Below are positions 8,817 to 16,005 of a DNA stretch of 27,913 nt, piece by piece. The stretch is from JBKCUK01 sp046318415 (GTDB lineage: Bacteria > Pseudomonadota > Alphaproteobacteria > Caedimonadales > Caedimonadaceae): the NCBI GenBank assembly GCA_046318415.1, contig JBKCUK010000002.1, positions 1 through 27,913 of the forward strand, in the 5' to 3' direction. The notes under the pieces are model-generated. The model was not told the origin of the DNA, searched no databases, and saw only the letters and a list, made by a program, of their open reading frames with translations. The first letter of the stretch is position 1. Every line of letters starts with the position of its first letter. Position numbers and translations under genes: made by a program.

Positions 8817-9042
8817 AGGATTCATTCTGCTCTATCAAAAGCTTATCAGCCCTGCTCTACCAAAGCGCTGTCGCTTCGCGCCGTCGTGCTCGGATTATGC
8901 CATCGAGGCCCTTGAAGTGCACGGCGCCTGGCGCGGCAGCCTTTTAACCCTCAAACGCCTTGCCAAATGTCATCCCTTTGGCGCTTCAGGCTGGGATCCA
9001 GTGCCAAAATGTGCTACAAAGCGCCAACATAAAGTGAAATAG
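8797..9042 (+). CDS. yidD: Membrane protein insertion efficiency factor YidD
   Basis: Small membrane-associated protein that aids YidC-dependent insertion of inner-membrane proteins. The 81 residues show the conserved three-cysteine core: CRFAPSCSDYAIEAL (about 24-38), GAWRGSLLTLKRLAKCHPF, and GWDPVP near the end. The N-terminal FILLYQKLISPALP helix is amphipathic and typical. The gene overlaps the rnpA end by 20 bases and lies 13 bases before yidC, its functional partner. Two consecutive ATG codons open the frame; either could be used. Confidence 0.96.
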   Translation: MMRPLLKGFILLYQKLISPALPKRCRFAPSCSDYAIEALEVHGAWRGSLLTLKRLAKCHPFGASGWDPVPKCATKRQHKVK

Positions 9043-9055
9043 AGGACTCTAAACC

Positions 9056-10837
9056 ATGGACTCGCAAGAGAAACGTAATCTCTTTATCGCCGTCATTTTG
9101 ACAACGCTGATCTTTATGGGCTGGAATTATTTTTTCGAGCCCAAGAATCCGCTGATGCCGCAACAGGCTCAACAGGCGAACGCTGATTCTGCGTCCCAAA
9201 GCGGCGCATCGAACCTTCCGCCCGCCCCTATGGATCGCTCGACAGCACTGGCTCAAAGTCCGCGCATTGCCATCGACACCCCAAAACTCAAGGGCTCGAT
9301 CAACTTGCGGGGCGCACGTTTTGATGACTTAACCCTGCGCGGCTATCACGTCAAAGCCGATAAAGATAGCCCCCTTGAGGTGTTGCTGCACCCCAACCAT
9401 CAAGAGGAGAGGGTCGTTGAGGTGAAAAGCCTTTTCGGTGCCGATCAGAAAAAAATAGAGCAAGTTCAGATGGGTTATCAAGGTGCTTTTGGCTGGCTTA
9501 GTGATAAGAAGTCCATGCCGCTTCCCGATGCCGATACCCTTTGGCAAGCCGATCGCACCACGTTGAAGCCGGGTGAGCCCATCACCCTCAGCTGGGACAA
9601 TGGGGCTGGGCTTGTTTTCCAGCAAATCATCGCCGTGGACGAGAATTATTTGTTCAGCGTCACCCAAAAGGTGATTAACAACGGTAGCGAGGCCATTCAA
9701 GTGCGCCCCCATGGCTTGATCACACGCCGGGGCACCCCCAGTACGTCGGGCTTTTACATCCTGCACGAAGGGCCTTTGGGCTATTTGAACGATAAGCTGG
9801 TCGAAATTGACTATAAAGATCTGAAAGAGAAGCCTGAGCAAACTTATGCCAGCAAAGGCGGCTGGTTGGGCTTAACCGACAAGTACTGGCTCACAGCCTT
9901 CATTCCCGATCAAAAAGCTGATCTGAAAATCACTTATGCTGACCAAACCCAGGCAGGTACAGATCTCTACAAAATTAACTTCGAAGCCCAAGCCATGGAT
10001 GTGGCGCCCAACAGCACGACAGAGATCACCAACCATTTCTTTGCCGGCGCCAAAGTCTTGGATCTCTTGGATGGGTATGAAGAGAAGCTGGGCGTCAAAC
10101 ACTTTGACTTGGCCGTGGATTTTGGCTGGTTCTATTTTATGACCAAGCCACTCTTTTCCATCATTACCCATGCCCACAACTGGTTCGGAAATTTTGGTCT
10201 GGCCATCATCTTCCTGACCATTGTACTGAAGCTCTTGTTCTTCCCCTTGGCCAACAAATCCTACCGCTCCATGGCGCGGATGAAGGCCCTGCAGCCCGAG
10301 ATCCAAAAGATCCAAACCCGCTGGGCCAATGATAAACTTCGCATGAACCAAGAATTGATGGAATTCTACAAAAAGCAGGAAATCAATCCTTTGGGTGGCT
10401 GCCTGCCCATGCTGATCCAAATTCCGGTGTTCTTTGCCCTTTATAAGGTGCTGTTTGTGACCATTGAGATGCGTCATGCCCCCTTCTATGGCTGGATTCA
10501 TGACCTCTCTGCCCCAGACCCCACAAGCGTCTTTAATCTGTTTGGGCTGATTTCCTGGGATCCACCGTCCATGCTGCAGTTGGGCGCCTGGCCGCTGATG
10601 ATGGGTATTACCATGGTCTTGCAGCAACGCCTCAGCCCGCAACCAGCAGACCCTGCGCAAGCGAAAATGATGATGATCATGCCCATTTTGTTCACCATCA
10701 TGTGCGCCAACTTCCCTGCAGGCTTGGTGATTTACTGGAGTCTCAGCAACATCATGACCATCGGCCAGCAATGGGCTTTGATGCAGCTGGAGGCTAAGCG
10801 CCCTGCGCAAGCACCGGCCAAAAAAGGTAAGCGCTAG
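9056..10837 (+). CDS. yidC: Membrane protein insertase YidC
   Basis: Inserts and folds inner-membrane proteins, alone or with SecYEG. The 593-residue protein has an N-terminal anchor (LFIAVILTTLIFMGWNYFF at about 9-27), a large periplasmic domain over roughly residues 30-350, and the conserved insertase domain from about residue 358. The latter shows FGNFGLAIIFLTIVLK, the cytosolic hairpin with MARMKALQPEIQKIQ, NPLGGCLPMLIQIPVFFALY, and a final MCANFPAGLVIYWSLSN segment. The tail is basic (APAKKGKR), as in many YidC proteins. An AGAGGA site precedes the ATG. Gene order with yidD upstream and engB downstream is the usual one. Confidence 0.98.
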   Translation: MDSQEKRNLFIAVILTTLIFMGWNYFFEPKNPLMPQQAQQANADSASQSGASNLPPAPMDRSTALAQSPRIAIDTPKLKGSINLRGARFDDLTLRGYHVKADKDSPLEVLLHPNHQEERVVEVKSLFGADQKKIEQVQMGYQGAFGWLSDKKSMPLPDADTLWQADRTTLKPGEPITLSWDNGAGLVFQQIIAVDENYLFSVTQKVINNGSEAIQVRPHGLITRRGTPSTSGFYILHEGPLGYLNDKLVEIDYKDLKEKPEQTYASKGGWLGLTDKYWLTAFIPDQKADLKITYADQTQAGTDLYKINFEAQAMDVAPNSTTEITNHFFAGAKVLDLLDGYEEKLGVKHFDLAVDFGWFYFMTKPLFSIITHAHNWFGNFGLAIIFLTIVLKLLFFPLANKSYRSMARMKALQPEIQKIQTRWANDKLRMNQELMEFYKKQEINPLGGCLPMLIQIPVFFALYKVLFVTIEMRHAPFYGWIHDLSAPDPTSVFNLFGLISWDPPSMLQLGAWPLMMGITMVLQQRLSPQPADPAQAKMMMIMPILFTIMCANFPAGLVIYWSLSNIMTIGQQWALMQLEAKRPAQAPAKKGKR

Positions 10838-10842
10838 TCATT

Positions 10843-11511
10843 ATGGAAGCACAAGGTACGCCCGACATGGACAAGCTGGGTCAGTGGCTTTTTAACCGGC
10901 CATGCAGCTTCATGTTGGGCGTCACCAAGCTCCAGGACTTGCCAAACCAGGAAAAAGTCGAAATTGCATTTGCCGGCAGGTCTAACGTCGGTAAATCTAG
11001 TCTGATTAATGCGCTTGTGGGCGAGCGTCAGCTGGCGCGCACCTCCAACACGCCAGGCCGCACCCAAGAGATTAACTTCTTTGATTTAGGCGGACTTTTA
11101 AATGTGGTGGACCTTCCCGGCTATGGATATGCGGCGGTTACCAAGACGAAGGTCAGTGCCTGGAACGAATTGATCCGGCTTTACCTCAAAGGACGCGTAA
11201 GTTTAACGCGGGTGTTTGTGTTGATCGACAGCCGCCATGGCCTGAAAGAAAATGATCAAGAAATTTTAAAACTCCTCGACCAGTCAGCGGTCTCCTACCA
11301 AATCGTGCTGACCAAAGCAGATAAAATCAAAGAATCTGCACTTAAAAAACTCATTCATCACATCACGGAAAATGAGCTTCCCCGCCATACGGCTGCTTAT
11401 CCTAAGGTCCTTGCCACCAGCAGCGCCAAAGGCCATGGCTTGCCCGAGCTGAAAGCCACGGTTGCGCAACTTCTGGTGGATCTGGGTCGCTTGACCCCAT
11501 CAGAAGAGTAG
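10843..11511 (+). CDS. engB: Ribosome biogenesis GTP-binding protein EngB (YsxC/YihA)
   Basis: Essential TRAFAC-class GTPase needed for late assembly of the 50S subunit. The 222 residues display G1 GRSNVGKS (45-52), the G2 region SNTPGRTQEINFF (68-80), G3 DLPGYGYA (90-97) and G4 TKADK. It starts five bases after the yidC stop and ends the rightward cluster. In many alphaproteobacteria argB follows; here the next gene is trpS on the opposite strand, so argB has been moved or lost. Confidence 0.97.
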   Translation: MEAQGTPDMDKLGQWLFNRPCSFMLGVTKLQDLPNQEKVEIAFAGRSNVGKSSLINALVGERQLARTSNTPGRTQEINFFDLGGLLNVVDLPGYGYAAVTKTKVSAWNELIRLYLKGRVSLTRVFVLIDSRHGLKENDQEILKLLDQSAVSYQIVLTKADKIKESALKKLIHHITENELPRHTAAYPKVLATSSAKGHGLPELKATVAQLLVDLGRLTPSEE

Positions 11512-11582
11512 CGTTGAGCTTTTTGCAATCGCCCGCCTGAATTTCCTCATTTGATATAAATATTTCAGACCTAATACGAAGC

Positions 11583-11606
11583 ATACTGAATCAGTATCAG
11601 CTGATA
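11583..11606. repeat. Two overlapping palindromes between engB and trpS
   Basis: A 15-base inverted repeat with a one-base centre (arms ATACTGA and TCAGTAT, 11583-11597) runs into a perfect 12-base palindrome TATCAGCTGATA (11595-11606). They lie in the gap between two convergent genes. They could form a small hairpin or be a protein-binding dyad; no function can be assigned from sequence alone. Confidence 0.5.
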
Positions 11607-11638
11607 TACACCCAGAAGCACTGCAAAAGTAACCTAAT

Positions 11639-11664
11639 CTGCGGCACTCAGCTGGTTGCCGCAG
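11639..11664. terminator. Candidate terminator hairpin between convergent engB and trpS
   Basis: CTGCGGCA and TGCCGCAG form a perfect 8-bp GC-rich stem with a 10-base loop, 128 bases after engB and 43 bases past the trpS stop. The tail is only moderately pyrimidine-rich on the plus strand and lacks a strict T-run, so it may end transcription imperfectly. A second small hairpin (CACTTT / AAAGTG, 11685-11700) sits right after trpS on the minus strand. Confidence 0.45.
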
Positions 11665-11706
11665 CCTCTCCTTCGCCCTTTAAGCACTTTCAAAAAAGTG
11701 GATGAG

Positions 11707-12708
11707 TTAAGGCCGTGTTAGCCCCATGACGCTGCGCACCTCATGGAGGGTGGCCTCAGCTAAGCGCTCTGCCCGTGCACGCCCGTCAGCAAGAATGGCA
11801 TCCAAGGCTGTCCGATCGGCCATCAACCGCTTAATGTGATCGCCCATGGGCGTGATTTTGGCAATTAACAGGTCACTCAACTGCCCCTTAAAGGTGGAAA
11901 ATTGCGCCCCTGCAAATGTTGCGGTGGTTTTCTCTAAGCTATCCCCTCTCAGCGCCGCATAAATAGACAGCAAATTTTTAGCCTCAGGCCGATTCTCAAG
12001 TTCCTCAAGGGTTGCTGGTAACGGCAGTGGATCGGTCTTAGCTTTGCGAATTTTAAGGGCGATATCGTCGGCCGTGTCGGTCAGATAAATGCAGCCATAA
12101 TCGGAGCCTTCATCAGACTTACTCATTTTCTTGGTGCCATCCCGAAGGCTCATGACCCGGGCTGCAAGGCCCATAATGACGGGCTCTGGCTCGACCAATA
12201 CGCTGCATTCATAATGACGATTAAAGGCCCCACAAATATCGCGGGCCAGTTCAAGGTGCTGTTTCTGGTCTTCGCCCACGGGGACATGGGTTGCCTTGTA
12301 GAGCAGCACGTCGGCTGCCATCAACACGGGATAAGCATAAAGGCCAAGGTTGGCGTTTTCCCGATTCTTTCCGGCCTTATCCTTGAACTGGGTCATGCGG
12401 TTCAGCCAACCAAGCGGTGTAAAGCACCCCAGAATCCATCCCAATTCCGCATGGGCTTGGACATGACTTTGAATGAAGATGGCGCTTTTTTGGGGATCAA
12501 GGCCAGCTGCGAGATAAGTGGCTGCCACCTCATACGTATTGTGCCGTAGCACCTCAGGGTCTTGGAGCACGGTAAGGGCGTGGAGGTCAACAACGCAATA
12601 AAAACTCTCATGGTCATGCTGCAGGTCCACCCATTGGCGAATGGCGCCTAAATAATTACCTAACGTCATGGATCCACTGGGTTTCACCCCGGACAGAATG
12701 CGCCCCAT
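11707..12708 (-). CDS. trpS: Tryptophan--tRNA ligase
   Basis: Class I aminoacyl-tRNA synthetase that charges tRNA-Trp. The 333 residues match the bacterial length. The HIGH-type motif appears as PSGSMTLGNYLGA (10-22) and the KMSKS loop as KKMSKSDEG (193-201). Between them FTPLGWLNRMTQFKDK and YPVLMAADVLLYKATHVPVGEDQ are the usual active-site and substrate-binding segments. It is the last gene of mutS-murJ-murJ-trpS, 23 bases after the second murJ, a neighbourhood widely kept in alphaproteobacteria. Confidence 0.98.
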   Translation of the reverse strand: MGRILSGVKPSGSMTLGNYLGAIRQWVDLQHDHESFYCVVDLHALTVLQDPEVLRHNTYEVAATYLAAGLDPQKSAIFIQSHVQAHAELGWILGCFTPLGWLNRMTQFKDKAGKNRENANLGLYAYPVLMAADVLLYKATHVPVGEDQKQHLELARDICGAFNRHYECSVLVEPEPVIMGLAARVMSLRDGTKKMSKSDEGSDYGCIYLTDTADDIALKIRKAKTDPLPLPATLEELENRPEAKNLLSIYAALRGDSLEKTTATFAGAQFSTFKGQLSDLLIAKITPMGDHIKRLMADRTALDAILADGRARAERLAEATLHEVRSVMGLTRP

Positions 12709-12731
12709 TTTCTTTTGCTACTCCTTTTACT

Positions 12732-14279
12732 TCATGCACCGCGCAATTGCTGGCGCATGTCACGCCAATTGACCGCACCCGTTAAGCGCGCCAGTAAACC
12801 ATAGGCAAAGATACTGGTGCCGACCATGGTGCATAACACCACCACCGCACGCCATCCTGCTGCTTGATCAAGAAGGGCGCGCCCTGCCCAATCCGCAAGC
12901 ATCAGCACAGCAATGGTGAGCGCCGTTGTCATGATCAAGCGGGGGAAAAACTGCAAGAAGCGGGAACTGAGAATTAAAAGATTGCGCTTTTTCAGCATCC
13001 ATGCCAGCACCCCGGCGTTGGCCCATGCCGCGATCGCAGTAGATGCTCCCAGACCCACGTGCTGAAAGCGGTCAATGAGCATCAGGTTTAACGCGAGATT
13101 CAAGGCCATCGATCCGACGCCGACAGCCACGGGGGTAAAGGTATCTTGCCTCGCAAAAAAAGTGCTGGAGAAAATTTTAATCATCACATAGGCGGGCAAC
13201 CCAAGGGCCAATGCCATCAGCGTCTTGGCGGTTTCAAGGGTCTCGTGGGGCCCGAACTTGCCATGCTGAAAAAGCACTTGAATCAAGGGCTGGGCTAGGA
13301 AAATAAGACCAATCATCGCCGGCAGGGTCAACAGCAGCGCATATTCAAGGGCCAGGTTTTGGCTTTCCATGGCCTGTTCATGCTGATCCATGCGCAGCTG
13401 TTTAGCCAAAAGCGGCAACAGTGCTGTCCCCACGGCCGTGCCCAAGACACTTAAGGGAAGCTGGTTGAGACGATCCGCATAGTGAAGATAAGACATGCCC
13501 CCCGCAGGAAGAAGGGAGGCCACCAGCATATCCACTAGAAGGTTGACTTGGACCACGCCACTCCCGGCCGCGGCTGGCGCAAACAGTTTTAAAAACCTTT
13601 TCATCTCAGGTGTCAGTCGCGGCATACGAGGACGCAGACCAAAACCATAGCGTTTGGCAGGTATTAACACCCACAAAAGCTGCACAATACCGCATGCCGT
13701 CACACCAATAGCAAAGGCCTCACCCGGCTCACCGTGGGCCGCCGTCATCAGATAAACGCTGGCAATAATCGCCACATTGCCCACCATGGGAGACGAAGCA
13801 ACGGCTGCAAACCGCTCAAGGGAGTTCAAAATACCGCTGTAGAGGGCGGTCAACGAAATAAACAGAATAAAGGGAAAGGTCAGGCGGGTGTATTCAATGG
13901 CGAGGTGGAGTCGCTCTGGCGTTTTTGCAAACCCCGGGGCGATCACCGACATGATCTGGGGTAGGAACAGCTCAACAACGATCACTAAAACGGTCAAGGA
14001 CAGGGTGAGCCATGCCAGGATATCTTCCGCAAGGGTTCTGGCTTGTTGTTCCCCCTCCTTTGCCAAAGCTCCTGCAAACAATGGCACAAAGGCCGCATTA
14101 AAAGCCCCCTCTGCAAACAGACGGCGTAGAAAGCTGGGTAACTTCATGGCAAACACCATGGCATCGGTCATGGCGCCCGCGCCAAGATATGTGGCCATCA
14201 GCATTTCGCGGACAAAGCCAACCACGCGGCTCCCAATGGTGAATCCCCCAACCGTCGCAATCGAGCGTAGCAGTTTCAT
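12732..14279 (-). CDS. murJ: Lipid II flippase MurJ, second and more divergent copy
   Basis: Member of the MOP superfamily; the family flips the peptidoglycan precursor lipid II across the inner membrane. The 515 residues are hydrophobic over their whole length, consistent with about 14 membrane helices. Family blocks present: SRVVGFVRE (17-25), LRRLFAEGAFNAAFVPLFA (51-69), and YADRLNQLPLSVLG in the middle, so the functionally important arginines of the family seem retained. It departs from the usual alphaproteobacterial text at GAGAMTDAMVFAMKLPSF, where the neighbour has the standard GAGPVADAFFVAFKLPNF. It lies 87 bases after the other murJ and 23 before trpS. Both copies probably arose by an old tandem duplication. 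It could be a redundant flippase or one with another lipid-linked substrate. Confidence 0.93.
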   Translation of the reverse strand: MKLLRSIATVGGFTIGSRVVGFVREMLMATYLGAGAMTDAMVFAMKLPSFLRRLFAEGAFNAAFVPLFAGALAKEGEQQARTLAEDILAWLTLSLTVLVIVVELFLPQIMSVIAPGFAKTPERLHLAIEYTRLTFPFILFISLTALYSGILNSLERFAAVASSPMVGNVAIIASVYLMTAAHGEPGEAFAIGVTACGIVQLLWVLIPAKRYGFGLRPRMPRLTPEMKRFLKLFAPAAAGSGVVQVNLLVDMLVASLLPAGGMSYLHYADRLNQLPLSVLGTAVGTALLPLLAKQLRMDQHEQAMESQNLALEYALLLTLPAMIGLIFLAQPLIQVLFQHGKFGPHETLETAKTLMALALGLPAYVMIKIFSSTFFARQDTFTPVAVGVGSMALNLALNLMLIDRFQHVGLGASTAIAAWANAGVLAWMLKKRNLLILSSRFLQFFPRLIMTTALTIAVLMLADWAGRALLDQAAGWRAVVVLCTMVGTSIFAYGLLARLTGAVNWRDMRQQLRGA

Positions 14280-14366
14280 GACGTTCCCTTCAGCGTCAAA
14301 CTTGGTGCAAAATGCTTATACAAGATCCAAGCCGCCCTTTGCAAATTTTTGTCGCAAGTACAAAAG

Positions 14367-15905
14367 CTAGCGCCATACAAAAAACCGTGTAAGTTGTCTT
14401 ACCTCGATCACCTTTAAGATCATGAGGCCGGCGCCATAGGCGGCAGCGGCGGCCGTAATCGTGAGAAATAGCTGAGCAAAACGCCATAGCTGACCCGATG
14501 GGAACGGTGAAAGTTCCATCATCTGAATGCCACTTAACACCGCGGCCATGACAAGGGTGGCCATCACGATGCCCGGAAAACGCATTTTAAACATCTCATC
14601 ACGGTGAAACATTTGACGTCGCTTGAGACCATAGGCCAGTAGGCCTGCATTGACCCACGCGGCTATGGCCGTTGCAAGGGCTATTCCCACATGGCGGAGA
14701 GATTGCAACAAGATGAGGTTTAAAACAAAATTCACCGCCAAACCCACCAAAGCCGCTTTCACAGGGGTCTTGGTATCATAGGTTGCAAAAAAGCTGGTGC
14801 TAAAGACTTTCACCAAAACATAAGCAGGCAGACCAAAAGCAAAAGCTGCAAGAACTTTTGCCGTCTCGGCCACTTCATAAGCGCCAAAAGCTCCCCTTTG
14901 GAATAAGGCTGCGATGATGGGATGGGCGAGAAACACCAATCCTACCGTGGCAGGCAGAGTCAGCATCATGGAGAGCTCAAGGGCACGATTTTGAGCATGG
15001 CTTGCTTTTTCCTGATCGCCCTTTTGTAAATGGCGGGAAAGCTGTGGCAACAACGCCGTACTAATGGCAATGCCGATGACGCTCAAGGGTAACTGATTCA
15101 AGCGATCTGCATAAAAAAGAAACGAGACAGACCCGGTGGGCAGAAACGAGGCTAAGATGGTATCAATCAGCAAATTCACTTGCACCACTCCCGCGCCAAA
15201 GGCACCGGGCAGCATGACGCGCACCAGTTGTTGCACGGCCGGTGTATAGCGTGGCCATATGAGACGCACATGCGCCCCTGCCCTTGATGCGGATCCCCAC
15301 ATCCAAACGCATTGTAGGGCACCTGCAATCAGCACTGCCCAGGACAAACTATGACCAGGAGTGGCAAACCACGCCCCCCCAAAAGTCAGGGCCCCAATCA
15401 TGCATAAATTGAGCAAGATGGGGGCAGCGGACGCCGCGGCAAAACGATCCAGCGAATTGAGAATGCCTGCAAAAAGGGCGGAAACCGAAATCAGCATCAA
15501 GTAAGGAAATGTGATTTGGGTATACTCAAGGGCCAGTTGATAGCGCTCGGGCGTTCGATGGAAACCTGGCGCGATGGCCGATAGGATCAAAGGCAATTGA
15601 GATTCAAAAACAAGGGTCAACAGCATCAAAACGCAGAAAAGGGCCGCTAAAATTTGCTCGGCAGCCTGGGTGGCTTCCCTCAAGCCCTTGGCCGCATAAA
15701 GGCGCGCAAACAGCGGAACGAACGCCGCATTAAAGGCACCTTCAGCAAAGAGGCGGCGAAAAAAATTAGGCAGCTTAAACGCCACAAAAAAGGCATCCGC
15801 CACAGGCCCAGCCCCCAAAAGGCTTGCCATCAGCACGTCCCGCGCAAAGCCCGAGAGCCGAGACAGCATTGTCATACCACCAATCGTTGCCATGGAACGC
15901 CACAT
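14367..15905 (-). CDS. murJ: Lipid II flippase MurJ, canonical-looking copy
   Basis: Integral membrane flippase for lipid II in peptidoglycan synthesis. The 512 residues include SRLSGFARDVLMA (about 15-27), GAGPVADAFFVAFKLPNFF, RRLFAEGAFNAAFVPLFAR, and FYADRLNQLPLSVIG, all close to the standard alphaproteobacterial pattern, so this is the likelier main flippase. By hand comparison roughly two thirds of the first 70 residues match the neighbouring copy, while the C-terminal halves diverge strongly. An alternative start is the ATG four codons downstream (MATIGG). It sits 100 bases after mutS. In many alphaproteobacteria glnD lies between mutS and murJ; it is absent here. Confidence 0.95.
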   Translation of the reverse strand: MWRSMATIGGMTMLSRLSGFARDVLMASLLGAGPVADAFFVAFKLPNFFRRLFAEGAFNAAFVPLFARLYAAKGLREATQAAEQILAALFCVLMLLTLVFESQLPLILSAIAPGFHRTPERYQLALEYTQITFPYLMLISVSALFAGILNSLDRFAAASAAPILLNLCMIGALTFGGAWFATPGHSLSWAVLIAGALQCVWMWGSASRAGAHVRLIWPRYTPAVQQLVRVMLPGAFGAGVVQVNLLIDTILASFLPTGSVSFLFYADRLNQLPLSVIGIAISTALLPQLSRHLQKGDQEKASHAQNRALELSMMLTLPATVGLVFLAHPIIAALFQRGAFGAYEVAETAKVLAAFAFGLPAYVLVKVFSTSFFATYDTKTPVKAALVGLAVNFVLNLILLQSLRHVGIALATAIAAWVNAGLLAYGLKRRQMFHRDEMFKMRFPGIVMATLVMAAVLSGIQMMELSPFPSGQLWRFAQLFLTITAAAAAYGAGLMILKVIEVRQLTRFFVWR

Positions 15906-16005
15906 GGGCTGAACACGTCCTTTCTTTACTTAGAGCTTGGCGCCCTTAAGGTCCCTTCCCCCACGCACCAACCCTGGGGTGCGCATCACGCGGCGCTGGA
16001 CCGTC

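Noticed and set aside
9872..10810. A 312-codon His/Gln-rich open frame on the minus strand
   Set aside because: It lies wholly inside yidC on the opposite strand; its composition is what the antisense of a membrane-protein gene gives and no family features are seen.
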